A DNA stretch of 64,000 nucleotides from Dulcicalothrix desertica PCC 7102 (GCF_003991905.1 NZ_RSCL01000002.1:484480-548479), one strand, 5' to 3'; positions 44,442 through 53,716 are shown, counted from the stretch's first letter. Numbers and translations are program-made. The notes: generated by a model from the sequence alone, not told the origin.

Positions 44442-44518
44442 GTTATTTCAGATAAGTTTGTATATGTTAAACACTCTCGTGTCTGAAGTAAAGTATGTGA
44501 TGCAACCAAGTAATAAAA

Positions 44519-45454
44519 TTAGTGGTTACGGTTTGTAATAAAGTGTGCTAAAGCTATCAACGGCTGGGCTTTTTCTCCGTATGGTTGAAGTTCTGCACAT
44601 GCGTCTTTAATAAGTTGGTCGGCTTTTTTGCGCGATTCTTCGATTCCCCAAAGACTTGGATAGGTAACTTTTTGCGCTTTTAGGTCTTTGCCTGCGGTTT
44701 TACCTAACTGTTCTTGTGTTGCTGTAATATCCAAAATATCATCGATTATTTGGAATGCTAGCCCAATGTTTTGAGAATACCGTGATAGTCGCTGTACTTC
44801 TTCAGTATTGGCGCCTGCTAAAATGCCACCACAAACGACACAAGCTTCTAAAAGCGCTGCGGTTTTATGATTATGGATGAAGTTGAGGGTTTCGATCTTT
44901 GTGTCGCTTTTACCCTCAGATTCTAAATCTACAACTTGACCACCTACTAAACCGGCGGCACCAACCGCGCGTCCAATGCGAGAAACAACTTTTAAAATAG
45001 CATCAGGCGCCACATTTTGAGTATTTTCAACAATGAACTCAAAAGCATAAGCCAGTAAACCATCGCCAGCTAAAATAGCGATATCTTCACCATAAACTTT
45101 GTGATTTGTCAACTTCCCACGTCGATAATCATCATTATCCATTGCGGGGAGGTCATCATGAATAAGCGACATGGTATGAACCATTTCCAACGCGCACGCG
45201 GTAGGCATGGCCATATCAATTGTGCCACCAATCATTTCACAGGTAGCGATGCACAAAATCGGACGTAAGCGCTTACCTCCAGCCAAAAGCGAATAGCGCA
45301 TTGCTTCGTAAATTTTTTCAGGATACTGCATAGGCAGCGATTTATCGAGCGCGGCTTCACAAATCTGCTGACGTGCTTTGAGGTAATCCTTAAGGTTAAA
45401 TTTTGCACCAGGCTGGGTGGGTTGTTTAGTTTGAATATTATCCGCTGCTACCAT
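44519..45454 (-). CDS. crtE: geranylgeranyl diphosphate synthase
   Basis: 311 residues. First aspartate-rich motif [18 protein letters not shown] (Asp100 onwards), second motif [13 protein letters not shown], and [16 protein letters not shown] at the start: a short-chain prenyl transferase of the IspA/CrtE group. In cyanobacteria it makes geranylgeranyl diphosphate for carotenoids, phytol and quinones. The product length cannot be read with certainty from sequence. Same strand as folD upstream (70 bp gap) and PAP2-like gene downstream. Start ATG is supported by AAGGATA. Confidence 0.92.
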   Translation of the reverse strand: MVAADNIQTKQPTQPGAKFNLKDYLKARQQICEAALDKSLPMQYPEKIYEAMRYSLLAGGKRLRPILCIATCEMIGGTIDMAMPTACALEMVHTMSLIHDDLPAMDNDDYRRGKLTNHKVYGEDIAILAGDGLLAYAFEFIVENTQNVAPDAILKVVSRIGRAVGAAGLVGGQVVDLESEGKSDTKIETLNFIHNHKTAALLEACVVCGGILAGANTEEVQRLSRYSQNIGLAFQIIDDILDITATQEQLGKTAGKDLKAQKVTYPSLWGIEESRKKADQLIKDACAELQPYGEKAQPLIALAHFITNRNH

Positions 45455-45524
45455 GCTAAGTATCCTTGAGGTTCTGTCATATAGGTTACAATTTTAAGGG
45501 AGTAAGTTGATAAAGTTCTAAAAT

Positions 45525-46397
45525 CTAAAATCGAGTGAGATAGCTTTTGACAGTATTTTGTAGCAACATCGCAACTGTCATTGGACCAATACCGCCAGGA
45601 ACGGGGGTAATATATTCTGCTACTTTTGAAGCTGACTCAAAGTGAACATCACCGATTAAACGGTCTTTGCCACTAGCATCAACAACGCGATTTATCCCCA
45701 CATCTACCACAATTGCGCCCGGTTTCAACATTTCGCCTGTGACAAGTCCATTTCGTCCAACAGCAGCAATAAGAATATCTGCTGATTGTGTAATGGATTT
45801 AATTTCGTGAGAACGAGAATGGGCGACGGTGACGGTAGCGTTTGCTTCGAGCAGCATTAAAGCCAAGGGTTTACCTACTAATATGCTGCGTCCCAATACT
45901 ACAGCTTGTTTACCTTGCACAGGAATTTGATATTCTTCTAAGAGCCGCATTACACCAGCAGGAGTGCAAGAACGTAACCCTTCCTCGCTTCGCACCAGGC
46001 GCCCCATATTCACAGGATGTAAACCATCAACATCTTTCTCAGGTGCAATTTGGTTCAGAAGTTTTACAGAGTCTAAATGCTCAGGTAAAGGTAATTGTAC
46101 TAAAATGCCATCGACTTGTGGGTCATTATTAAGTGCTGCAATAGTATCTTCGAGTTCCGCCAAACTTGTCTGAGTTGGAAAATGTTTCCCGAACGATGCA
46201 ATCCCAACTTTTTCACAAGCACGCTCTTTACCACGTACATAGGCCGCAGAAGCAGGATTATCGCCAACCATTAGTACAGCTAAACCAGGAGGGCGCCCGA
46301 ATTTGGGTTGCAGTTCTTGAATTTGTGCTGACAAAGATTGTTGAATTTTCGCACTTAGCGCTTTACCGTCAAGGATTTTAGCAGTTTGTGTTTCCAT
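45525..46397 (-). CDS. folD: bifunctional methylenetetrahydrofolate dehydrogenase/cyclohydrolase
   Basis: 290 residues. [20 protein letters not shown] followed by [10 protein letters not shown] (catalytic Lys), [29 protein letters not shown], then the Rossmann [20 protein letters not shown] and VDVGINRV, and at the C-terminus [19 protein letters not shown]. All are FolD signatures. It interconverts 5,10-methylene- and 10-formyl-tetrahydrofolate with NADP. Full length. It heads the leftward cluster folD-crtE-PAP2, an order known from other cyanobacteria. Confidence 0.95.
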   Translation of the reverse strand: METQTAKILDGKALSAKIQQSLSAQIQELQPKFGRPPGLAVLMVGDNPASAAYVRGKERACEKVGIASFGKHFPTQTSLAELEDTIAALNNDPQVDGILVQLPLPEHLDSVKLLNQIAPEKDVDGLHPVNMGRLVRSEEGLRSCTPAGVMRLLEEYQIPVQGKQAVVLGRSILVGKPLALMLLEANATVTVAHSRSHEIKSITQSADILIAAVGRNGLVTGEMLKPGAIVVDVGINRVVDASGKDRLIGDVHFESASKVAEYITPVPGGIGPMTVAMLLQNTVKSYLTRF

Positions 46398-46601
46398 TGG
46401 GAATGTTTAGATTTTTGAATATGGGTTTAGGGTGGCTACTATTCCCCAGTCCCTATTTTCTCAGAAGAGTTGTATCAGTAGAGAGTATATTTTTGAGATT
46501 AAAGGGCATTGTAAGCTGCTGTACTTTTCAGGGGAACTGACTTGATTAAAATGGCGACAAAGCACATACTGATACAAAACTTTCTCCTTACTTGGGGTGC
46601 T

Positions 46602-46982
46602 ATGAAGCAGGCACATTTTTTTTACCATCCAATTTCAGTATTTCGTTGGGCTTTGGCAGTGACTGCTTTTGCTGGTTTAGCAAGCTGCTCAAATATAAGC
46701 ACAAGCATGAATGCCATTGGCGCCAACATTACACCGATTAAACAGCTAACACCACAGCAAAAAGATTCTACAGTCTACATTCAAGGAAAAATTGAAAAAT
46801 ATATACCCTTGCTGGGTAAGCACGCATACCAGCTAAATGACTCCACTGGGTCAATCGTTGTATTGACAAACCAGAAGGGATTTAAAGTTGGGGAGCAAGC
46901 TGTCTTCAAAGGTCAACTTCGCTACAAGAGCATTCCCTTGGCTGGACAAGAAAAAGGTGAAGTTTATATTGAAGAGAAGTAA
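46602..46982 (+). CDS. putative lipoprotein with OB-fold-like domain
   Basis: 126 residues from MKQAHFFYHPISVFRWALAV; this ATG gives a proper lipoprotein signal (positively charged start, hydrophobic core TAFAGL, lipobox ASC at about residue 30). After a short Ser/Thr linker, VYIQGKIEKYIPLLGKHAYQ, then LNDSTGSIVVLTNQ and VGEQAVFKGQLRYKS look like an OB-fold (similar to the bacterial YgiW/NirD-type beta barrel). Membrane-anchored in periplasm. Function unknown. Upstream TTG/ATG options would bury the signal. Confidence 0.7.
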   Translation: MKQAHFFYHPISVFRWALAVTAFAGLASCSNISTSMNAIGANITPIKQLTPQQKDSTVYIQGKIEKYIPLLGKHAYQLNDSTGSIVVLTNQKGFKVGEQAVFKGQLRYKSIPLAGQEKGEVYIEEK

Positions 46983-47016
46983 TAATTTATACTTATAATT
47001 TAAATAGTAAATATTT

Positions 47017-47457
47017 ATGAATATAACAACACAGGCTGCTATTGCAATTCTTTATCGAGATAATAAGTATCTAATGCAATTGCGGGATAATATACCGACT
47101 ATCCGTTTGCCTGGATATTGGGCTTTGTTTGGTGGACATATTGAGCCAGGTGAAACTCCCGAAGTCGCGGTACAACGGGAAATATTAGAAGAAATTGGTT
47201 ACAAACTACCCTCTACATTTAGCTTTTTTGGTTGCTATCGTGACGAAAATGTTATACGTCATGTTTTTAGTGCAACTTTAGATGTCGAGTTTGAGCAACT
47301 AGCTCTGAATGAAGGTTGGGATATGGCAATGCTTTTGCCATCTGATATTTGTAAGGGTAGTTACTATTCTGATAATGCGAAGGAAGAGCGACTATTGGCG
47401 CCTGCTCATCAACAAATCTTAATAAATTTCATGGATAATAGCAGTCAGCACTCATAA
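47017..47457 (+). CDS. NUDIX hydrolase
   Basis: 146 residues. GGHIEPGETPEVAVQREILE followed by EIGY is the full Nudix box (GX5EX7REUXEEXGU), with the catalytic glutamates present. Enzymes of this family hydrolyse nucleoside diphosphates linked to another group; ADP-ribose, nucleoside triphosphate and dinucleoside polyphosphate are typical, but the substrate here cannot be told. It starts 35 bp after the lipoprotein gene and ends 11 bp before the AI-2E gene, so the three may be co-transcribed. Confidence 0.92.
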   Translation: MNITTQAAIAILYRDNKYLMQLRDNIPTIRLPGYWALFGGHIEPGETPEVAVQREILEEIGYKLPSTFSFFGCYRDENVIRHVFSATLDVEFEQLALNEGWDMAMLLPSDICKGSYYSDNAKEERLLAPAHQQILINFMDNSSQHS

Positions 47458-47467
47458 CGCACGATTC

Positions 47468-48589
47468 ATGATGCAAGTCAACAAATTTCCCCGGTGGTTA
47501 ACTATTGGAATTGCTTTTCCCCTAACTGTTTTAAATGGTTGGGTTTTGCTACAAGTGATTAAGTATTTTCAACCATTAGTTAATATATTTATTACTGCTA
47601 TCTTACTCGCATTTATTCTGGACTACCCTATCGAGTTTTTCCAGCGACAGGGAATTAAGCGTAAGTTGGCAATTGCAGGCGCCTTGTTAATTACTTTGGT
47701 GGGGGGTGTTGGCATCACTATCACTCTTGTACCATTGATTTTAGAACAAATTTACGAACTAGCAAATATTTTACCAACTTGGATTGATTCAGGAACCGCG
47801 CAATTACAAGCGTTTCAAGATTGGGCACTTCAGCAACAGGAGTTACCGATTAATTTGAGTGAGATAGTAACCCAAGTTCTGGATAAAGTCTCAAATCAAC
47901 TACAAACATTTACAGGAAAAATACTGGGCATTGCTGTAGATACTATTGGTACTTTAGTTAATGTACTCTTAACAGTAGTATTAACTATTTATATGGTATT
48001 CAATGGTGAGCAGCTTTGGGATGGAATTTTTAAATGGTTTCCAAGTCATATAAGTACCCAAGTTCGTCAATTGTTGCGTGAGGATTTTCAAAATTACTTT
48101 CTAGGTCAAGCTGTTTTAGGCTCAATTCTTGCAGTCTCGTTGATATTGGCATTTGTACTTTTACAAGTGCCACTCGCTTTATTATTCGGTGTTACTATTG
48201 GAATATTTTCGTTATTCCCGTTTGGAACTACCATTGGTATTATTATTGTCTCGTTATTGGTCGGGTTACAAAATTTCTGGTTAGGTGTAGAAATATTTGC
48301 TGTTTCTGTAGGACTCGACCAAATTAATTCAAACATTGTGGCGCCTCGTCTACTCGGTAATTTAACTGGTCTAAACCCAATTTGGGTAGTAATTTCTTTA
48401 TTAATAGGTGGCAAACTAGGAGGAATTATTGGAGTGCTAGTTGCCATACCAATCGCAAGTTTTATTAAAGATGCTGCTGATAACTGGCAAGCAGGAACAT
48501 TTAATACAGCAGCATCGGAATTTGCTGATAATAAGCATGAAAATACAATCAAGCTTGAGGAAAACCCAGATGTAAGTATTGGAAGATAG
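47468..48589 (+). CDS. AI-2E family transporter
   Basis: 373 residues, about eight hydrophobic segments. The pattern of AI-2E (PerM/YdbI, formerly UPF0118) family: WVLLQVIKYFQPLVNIFITA, ILLAFILDYPIEFFQ and the later GVTIGIFSLFPFGTTIGIII and DQINSNIVAPRLLGNLTGLN. The NIVAPRL...LNPIWVVISLLIGGKLGGI segment is the family C-terminal hallmark. Some relatives export autoinducer-2 or Na/Li; function here unknown. Paired ATG codons at 47468 and 47471. Ends 33 bp before the AAA ATPase start. Confidence 0.9.
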   Translation: MMQVNKFPRWLTIGIAFPLTVLNGWVLLQVIKYFQPLVNIFITAILLAFILDYPIEFFQRQGIKRKLAIAGALLITLVGGVGITITLVPLILEQIYELANILPTWIDSGTAQLQAFQDWALQQQELPINLSEIVTQVLDKVSNQLQTFTGKILGIAVDTIGTLVNVLLTVVLTIYMVFNGEQLWDGIFKWFPSHISTQVRQLLREDFQNYFLGQAVLGSILAVSLILAFVLLQVPLALLFGVTIGIFSLFPFGTTIGIIIVSLLVGLQNFWLGVEIFAVSVGLDQINSNIVAPRLLGNLTGLNPIWVVISLLIGGKLGGIIGVLVAIPIASFIKDAADNWQAGTFNTAASEFADNKHENTIKLEENPDVSIGR

Positions 48590-48622
48590 TAGGACAATTA
48601 GATATTGTTCATTAAAGTGGGT

Positions 48623-49894
48623 ATGCTAAAGCGCCTCTTTCTGAAAAATTGGAAAAGTTTTCGTTATGCAGAACTACCGCTATACCCACTCACGGTTTTA
48701 ATAGGTACAAATGCTAGCGGAAAATCAAATCTTGTCGAAGCATTTGAGTTTTTAAGACGAACCGTTGATGGATATGAAATTGAAGCTGCACTAGCAGGAG
48801 ATAAAATTCTGCCTCCCATTCGTGGTGGTGTTAGCTGGGCAGCTCTTAAACCCGAAGTAGAATTTACACTCAAAGCACTTGTCAATGGTGAAAGTAAACA
48901 AGTCGATTATTTATATGGCATTACCGTAGAAACAAAACGCGATGCCATGATACTCGAAGAAAAAATAACCTGTCGTGAGTATCAACGCGATAAAAAAACA
49001 ATGATTTTTGAACGCGATTTTGTTACCAGCTATATAGATTCAAAAGACGAACGCGAAAAAATTCTTAAAATTTCTACGCACTATAAAAATGCACGTTGGA
49101 CACTCCCCAATAATGACAAATCAGTTTTAACTTACTTTAAAAATACCTACGTACTCGATAATATCACTGAAGTTAATCATGTAATTGGCAATCTTGAGAA
49201 AATTTATGTATTTAATCCAATTCCCGCTAAAATGCGGAATTACTCGCATCTTTCTAAATGCTTAGACAGCGATGCATCAAATCTTGCAGGAGTCATAGCT
49301 GGTTTATCGGCACGTAAACAAGATGAAGTCGAAGATACACTATCGGAATATGCACGCGGTTTACCAGCAGGAAATATTTTAAAAGTCTGGGCAGAGCGTG
49401 TTGGTAGATATGCCAGTGATGCAATGTTATATTGCGAAGAAGAATGGACAAATGGACAAATACAAGAAGTAGATGCCCGTAGCATGTCAGATGGAACTTT
49501 AAGATTTATAGCCATCATGACGGCTTTATTAACAATACCTGAAAAAAGCCAGTTAATTATTGAAGATGTTGATAACGGGTTACATCCCTCACGCGCGGAA
49601 CTATTAGCACGGATGTTACACGAGATAGGCAGAAAACGTGAAATTGATATTTTGGTAACTACTCATAACCCTGCTCTACTCGATGCATTTGGAGATGATA
49701 TAGTGCCCTCAGTGGTAGTAGTTCACCGGGATACAGCAACGGGAGAGAGTAAACTTACTAGGTTAAAAGATATTGAGAATTTGCCTAAACTTATGGTATC
49801 AGGCGCCTTGGGTCAGTTGACTACAGAAGGCGCTATTGAAAAAAGCCTTGCAGAAGAAAAAGTTGACACTAAAAAGGAAACAAAATCAAAGTAA
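48623..49894 (+). CDS. AAA-family (SMC/RecF/OLD-like) ATPase
   Basis: 423 residues from MLKRLFLKNWKSFRYAELPL; the preceding TTG-led six residues are unlikely. GTNASGKSNLVEAFEFLRRT is Walker A (residues 29-36), DARSMSDGTLRFIAIMTALL the ABC-like signature, QLIIEDVDNGLHPSRAELLA Walker B (near 310), and ILVTTHNPALLDAF the D/H-loop. It is the AAA_21 group of stand-alone ATPases similar to RecF, OLD and RloA, often found in phage-defence or DNA-repair modules. No TOPRIM or nuclease partner follows; the next 330 bp are repeats. A stand-alone role is thus possible. C-terminus is Lys/Glu-rich. Confidence 0.88.
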   Translation: MLKRLFLKNWKSFRYAELPLYPLTVLIGTNASGKSNLVEAFEFLRRTVDGYEIEAALAGDKILPPIRGGVSWAALKPEVEFTLKALVNGESKQVDYLYGITVETKRDAMILEEKITCREYQRDKKTMIFERDFVTSYIDSKDEREKILKISTHYKNARWTLPNNDKSVLTYFKNTYVLDNITEVNHVIGNLEKIYVFNPIPAKMRNYSHLSKCLDSDASNLAGVIAGLSARKQDEVEDTLSEYARGLPAGNILKVWAERVGRYASDAMLYCEEEWTNGQIQEVDARSMSDGTLRFIAIMTALLTIPEKSQLIIEDVDNGLHPSRAELLARMLHEIGRKREIDILVTTHNPALLDAFGDDIVPSVVVVHRDTATGESKLTRLKDIENLPKLMVSGALGQLTTEGAIEKSLAEEKVDTKKETKSK

Positions 49895-49905
49895 TCTTGG
49901 GTTGA

Positions 49906-50053
49906 TCCCCCCTAGCCCCCCTTAATAAGGGGGGAATAAGAGTGCTTTAAGCCTTCCTTAATAAGGGGGGAATAAGAGTGCTTTAAGCCTTCCTTAATTA
50001 CGGGAGGATAAGAGTGCTTTAAGCCCCCCTTATTAAGGGGGGTTGGGGGGATT
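49906..50053. repeat. 36-bp tandem repeat bounded by CCCCCCTAGCCCCCC inverted repeats
   Basis: The outer parts GATCCCCCCTAGCCCCCC (49904-49921) and GGGGGGTTGGGGGGAT (50036-50051) are largely complementary. Between them, 36-bp units ending AGAGTGCTTTAAG lie at 49916-49951, 49952-49987 and 49988-50023, with a partial fourth. The CCCCCCTTAATAAGGGGGG core is a repeat often seen after genes in cyanobacteria, here tandemly multiplied. The following 175 bp up to the next frame are AT-rich and empty. Confidence 0.8.
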
Positions 50054-50229
50054 TTCTAATGACATTCATTTTTAATTTGTATACTTGATATATACTTAAG
50101 AATAATTTGAAAAAAGTATTTTTTGTTTCTCATAATTTATAGGAAAAATATATAATATCACTTATTTATAAACATATCTTCATACTATGTAATCTATGCT
50201 GTTTTTATATCAGTATATTTTTTATATAA

Positions 50230-50448
50230 ATGAATATGTATAACGATCCATTCCCGCAATCTACTTTTGATTATTTAACTGTAGTGTATCAAGAGTGTTT
50301 AGATAAGCATCTTAAAAATCAAAAATATCAAAATTTAAGGGCAACTTTATCTGATATTAATAACTACTGCACAAATTTCATTACTTTCTCTATCTACGAC
50401 TTTTCCAGTATCCAGGTTCTCGACTGCAATGCATTACTGCTAAGATAA
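50230..50448 (+). CDS. small hypothetical protein, doubtful
   Basis: 72 residues, MNMYNDPFPQSTFDYLTVVY and QECLDKHLKNQKYQNLRATL: the first 50 residues look protein-like with a helical charged stretch. The last 20 overlap the 3' end of a reverse-strand RelE/ParE remnant, so the reading frame may be a fragment whose end was replaced. No ribosome binding site and no family recognised. Confidence 0.3.
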   Translation: MNMYNDPFPQSTFDYLTVVYQECLDKHLKNQKYQNLRATLSDINNYCTNFITFSIYDFSSIQVLDCNALLLR

Positions 50449-50600
50449 GAATATAGTGTTGCTCAATTGTGTAAAGGATTCCATACGGAAAACGGCGTGT
50501 CATGCATCGTCGCACGTCCTCATCAATTATTAGGGTAACGTGTAGGCGCCTCTCTAATCCGATAGATTGCACCCGATGCGTGCCTCGGCGCCAGGATGCA
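50390..50600 (-). pseudogene. RelE/ParE-family toxin remnant
   Basis: The reverse strand reads IDEDVRRCMTRRFPYGILYT then IEQHYILILAVMHCSREPGY and WKSRR, ending at 50390. VRRxxxRRFPYxIxYxIE...ILAVxHxxRxPxxW is the classical C-terminal half of ParE/RelE toxins. Upstream, a shifted frame gives AIYRIREAPTRYP, which fits the preceding helix of the family; so there is a frameshift near 50525, and the N-terminal half is missing where the GH2 gene ends. No antitoxin gene is adjacent. Confidence 0.6.
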
Positions 50601-50607
50601 CGATACT

Positions 50608-52467
50608 TCAACAATTGTTGGGAGTGCAAAATCCTTCGCCTGAAAGCGTTGCAGCCCGAATTGCTTCTATGGGAAATTTTGGCGTTCGGTCAGCATACAA
50701 CAAACCGTTAGCTTCTTGGAACGTATCGGTGAATTGTGTATAACAAAATCCACTGAATATCTCTATATTATTAACGGCTTCGAGTAAAGCAGCGTATTTC
50801 ATTTGTAGCTCACTCAAATTCGAGCAGCGCTCATATCCCCAAACTTTATCTGCATCTAAGCTGTCATCAGCAGCATAAGCAATACCACCAAATTCAGTTA
50901 GCATAATTGGTTGTCCTTGATGGGGAAAGTTATCAAGGGTAAGGATACGTCCACCGGGACGCTTTTGATTAAGCACATCTGACAACTTAACTTCTCCACC
51001 ATAACGACGAGCTAGGTGCAGCGGTTGGGTGTCGTAGTCATGAATTGCGAGAATATCTGTATCTATACTTTCCCAACCATCGTTACCAATTACTGGACGA
51101 CTTGGGTCAAGCGTTTTCGTTAAATGGTACATTGCTAAAACGTAGTTACGGTGAGCTGCGGTTTCTACGAGATTTGGCACTCCCCAAGATTCATTAAAAG
51201 GTACCCAAGCTACAATACATGGATGGCTCATATCTCGCTTTATTGCTTCAGTCCACTCGCGCGTCATTCGTTCCACTGCTTTACGGGTGAAGCGATAAGC
51301 GCTAGGCATTTCTTCCCAAACTAATAACCCTAAAACATCTGCCCAATATAAAAAACGTGGGTCTTCAATTTTTTGGTGTTTGCGTACTCCGTTAAAACCC
51401 ATTGCTTTAATAAGTTCTACATCACGCTGCAATGCCTCATCACTCGGTGGAGTCATTAACGTATCTGGCCAGTACCCCTGGTCAAGAACCATTCTTAAGT
51501 AATAAGGGCGCCCATTAAGCATAAACCGATCGCGCTGTATACTTACCGCCCGCATTGCAGTATAAGATTTTACTTCATCCAGCAGTTGTCCTTCGTACCA
51601 CACTTCGATGGAAGCATCAATTAAAGTTGGCTTTTCTGGAGTCCACAATAATTCATTGCGGTAATCGTCAATACCAGGGTCGCCAAGTGCAATGCGACGA
51701 TTAATTTCTCCCCCTAGCACTTCATAAGTATCGTTCGCTAATATAGTATCGCCAACGCTGAGTTTCATTTTGATTAGGATGCCTTTATCAGGAACATCAC
51801 CCGCTAGTCCAGCCTCAAAACCAACTTCCCATCGCTCGCAGTCAGAATCCCAGTAAATGCTTCCTAAATAAGTAGTACCCACACGCTCAATCCATACTGT
51901 CTGCCAAATTCCAGTAGTACGAGGATACCAAATACTGTGCGGTTCCAGGCGCCAATCTTGTTTACCGCGAGGTTTAGCGAGGTCTTGCGGGTCGTCTTGT
52001 GCCCACACTGTTACTGTGGTTTTGCCACTATCATTCAAAACGTGGGTAATATCGAGAGAGAAATTAGTATGTCCACCTTCATGTTCAGCGATGTATTGAC
52101 CGTTTACCCATACACGGGCACGATAGTCAACGGCGCCGAAATGTAAAAGTAATCTACCATCAGAAAAAGGCGTTTCAAATTCGCGCTCGTACCAACAATT
52201 AGGATGAAAACTTGTATCACCTATCCCACTTTTGGCTGATTCCGGAGCAAAGGGAACTTCTATAGAATGAGTCCATTCCTTAACGTCACTGGGTTGAACA
52301 GCTAAACCTTCGTCGTCAAATGCAAATTTCCATATACCGTTTAGGCTTTGCCAAGGCAAGCGCTGTAACTGTGGACGTGGATGTGTTGTTCTAATTAACC
52401 CATCAGCATTTTGTTCATTCGTCGGCGCAGATAATTCAACTCCACTATTATTTATATCTAATAACAT
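50608..52467 (-). CDS. glycoside hydrolase family 2 enzyme (beta-galactosidase/glucuronidase-like)
   Basis: 619 residues in GH2 layout. Residues about 35-190: sugar-binding domain (LNGIWKFAFD; HFGAVDYRARVWVNGQYIAE, then HEGGHTNFSLDITH). About 195-305: immunoglobulin-like domain. About 310-600: TIM barrel with GFNGVRKHQKIEDPRFLYWA, WVPFNESWG (acid/base Glu426) and IMLTEFGG (nucleophile Glu525). No signal peptide, so cytosolic. The exact glycoside cannot be told. The last few residues (SGEGFCTPNNC) abut the toxin remnant and may not be native. It stands alone; ATG 52467 is the only good start. Confidence 0.9.
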   Translation of the reverse strand: MLLDINNSGVELSAPTNEQNADGLIRTTHPRPQLQRLPWQSLNGIWKFAFDDEGLAVQPSDVKEWTHSIEVPFAPESAKSGIGDTSFHPNCWYEREFETPFSDGRLLLHFGAVDYRARVWVNGQYIAEHEGGHTNFSLDITHVLNDSGKTTVTVWAQDDPQDLAKPRGKQDWRLEPHSIWYPRTTGIWQTVWIERVGTTYLGSIYWDSDCERWEVGFEAGLAGDVPDKGILIKMKLSVGDTILANDTYEVLGGEINRRIALGDPGIDDYRNELLWTPEKPTLIDASIEVWYEGQLLDEVKSYTAMRAVSIQRDRFMLNGRPYYLRMVLDQGYWPDTLMTPPSDEALQRDVELIKAMGFNGVRKHQKIEDPRFLYWADVLGLLVWEEMPSAYRFTRKAVERMTREWTEAIKRDMSHPCIVAWVPFNESWGVPNLVETAAHRNYVLAMYHLTKTLDPSRPVIGNDGWESIDTDILAIHDYDTQPLHLARRYGGEVKLSDVLNQKRPGGRILTLDNFPHQGQPIMLTEFGGIAYAADDSLDADKVWGYERCSNLSELQMKYAALLEAVNNIEIFSGFCYTQFTDTFQEANGLLYADRTPKFPIEAIRAATLSGEGFCTPNNC

Positions 52468-52649
52468 TAATACCTCTTGTCTACTTTTAACATAACCAAC
52501 TATTTTCTACCTTTAATTGTGCAATTAATTTTAAGACTATGATATATAACATTATATATATGGTAGTTTAGTTTATTAAAAATTTACATAAAATTTAAAA
52601 TGCTATTGTTAAAATCTACCCAAAGGCATATTTATAAAAAATATATAAT

Positions 52650-52677
52650 GTAGAGACGCGATTTATCGCGTCTCTAC
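52650..52677. repeat. 28-bp GTAGAGACG palindrome
   Basis: GTAGAGACGCGATT then TATCGCGTCTCTAC, palindromic except for the two central positions. It lies 13 bp downstream of the stop of the leftward ABC permease and can terminate it. Third good copy of the family seen at 43213 and 43954. Confidence 0.85.
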
Positions 52678-52689
52678 AACATATGAATG

Positions 52690-53487
52690 TTACGGAATCT
52701 TTCTTTCCCATTTTGACGAAGCTAAAACCATTAATTTATCTAGAATAATGCCAACTATACCTAAATAAAATATTGCTAAGATGATTTCGCTGATATCAGA
52801 ATTGTTATATGCGTTAACAATAAAAAAACCTAGTCCATCGTCTGACAATAGCATTTCTGCCGCCACTACTGCAAGCCAGGATAATCCTAAAGATATGCGT
52901 AAACCTGTGAATATGTAAGGAAGTGTAGCAGGTAAGATAATTTTGTAGAGGTTTTTTACAAATGACATTTCTAACATTTTTCCAATATCTATGTAATCTT
53001 TAGGAATTAGTTGCACCCCTAAAGCTGTATTAATGATAATGGGCCAAATTGCAGTGATGAAAATTACAAATATTGCTGATGGATTTGGTTTGAGAAAAAT
53101 TGCTTGTGCAAGCGGCAACCATGCTAAAGGCGCCACTGGACGCAGTAATTGCATAATTGGCTCAATAGCTTTTTTTAAGAATTGATTTAAACTGATAATA
53201 AAGCCAATACTAATACCAATAACCGCAGCTAATAAATATCCAATAGTAACTCGTTGGAGACTCGCAAGTAGTAACCAAAATAAACCTTTATTGTTATTGC
53301 CTTTGTAAAAAAATGGGTCGATTATCAAGTCCCAAGTATTGCTAATAACTTTTATAGGAGAGGGTAGTGATGTGTCAGGTTGCAAGCTTAGAAGATACCA
53401 GATAAAGAAAAAAACTAAGAAACCAACTACCGATGGTATGATTTGCTTAAGTTGTTGAGACGAGTTAAATTTTAATTTGTTTTGCAT
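52690..53487 (-). CDS. ABC transporter permease, nitrate/bicarbonate/taurine type
   Basis: 265 residues, six membrane segments. RVTIGYLLAAVIGISIGFII and the loop LPATLPYIFTGLRISLGLSW are the NrtB/CmpB/SsuC/TauC-type inner-membrane signature (EAA loop with the G at the proper place). It should pair with the substrate-binding protein at 53717-55039. No ATP-binding gene is nearby, so the pump is incomplete locally. Its start codon region (ATGCAAAACAAATTAAAATT) is part of a 127-bp-period direct duplication. Weak ribosome binding site. Confidence 0.88.
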   Translation of the reverse strand: MQNKLKFNSSQQLKQIIPSVVGFLVFFFIWYLLSLQPDTSLPSPIKVISNTWDLIIDPFFYKGNNNKGLFWLLLASLQRVTIGYLLAAVIGISIGFIISLNQFLKKAIEPIMQLLRPVAPLAWLPLAQAIFLKPNPSAIFVIFITAIWPIIINTALGVQLIPKDYIDIGKMLEMSFVKNLYKIILPATLPYIFTGLRISLGLSWLAVVAAEMLLSDDGLGFFIVNAYNNSDISEIILAIFYLGIVGIILDKLMVLASSKWERKIP

Positions 53488-53712
53488 TGTCTTTACTTGT
53501 AAAATTTGAAAAACCTGGTTTCTTGTTGATATATGGTAATAAAAATGATGATTTGGCGTAGAAACCAGGTTTCTTAGGTATAATTGTGTAGTTGAATTTT
53601 AATTTGTTTTGTATTGTCTTTACTTGTAAAATTTGAAAAACCTGGTTTCTTGTTGATATATGGTAATAAAAATGATGATTTGGCGTAGAAACCAGGTTTC
53701 TTAGGTAAAATT
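53464..53712. repeat. tandem duplication of about 120 bp with 127-bp period
   Basis: Two near-identical copies, about 53464-53583 and 53591-53710, offset by exactly 127 bp. Each holds AACCTGGTTTC and GAAACCAGGTT, perfect 11-base arms. The first copy includes the start of the permease gene; in the second copy the ATG position has changed (CATTGTC to TATTGTC on the + strand), so no second start is made. It fills the 229 bp between permease and substrate-binding genes. Confidence 0.85.
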
Positions 53713-53716
53713 AAAT

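Noticed and set aside
49906..50053. CRISPR-like array
   Set aside because: The 36-bp repeats are directly adjacent with no unique spacers, and no cas genes are present.
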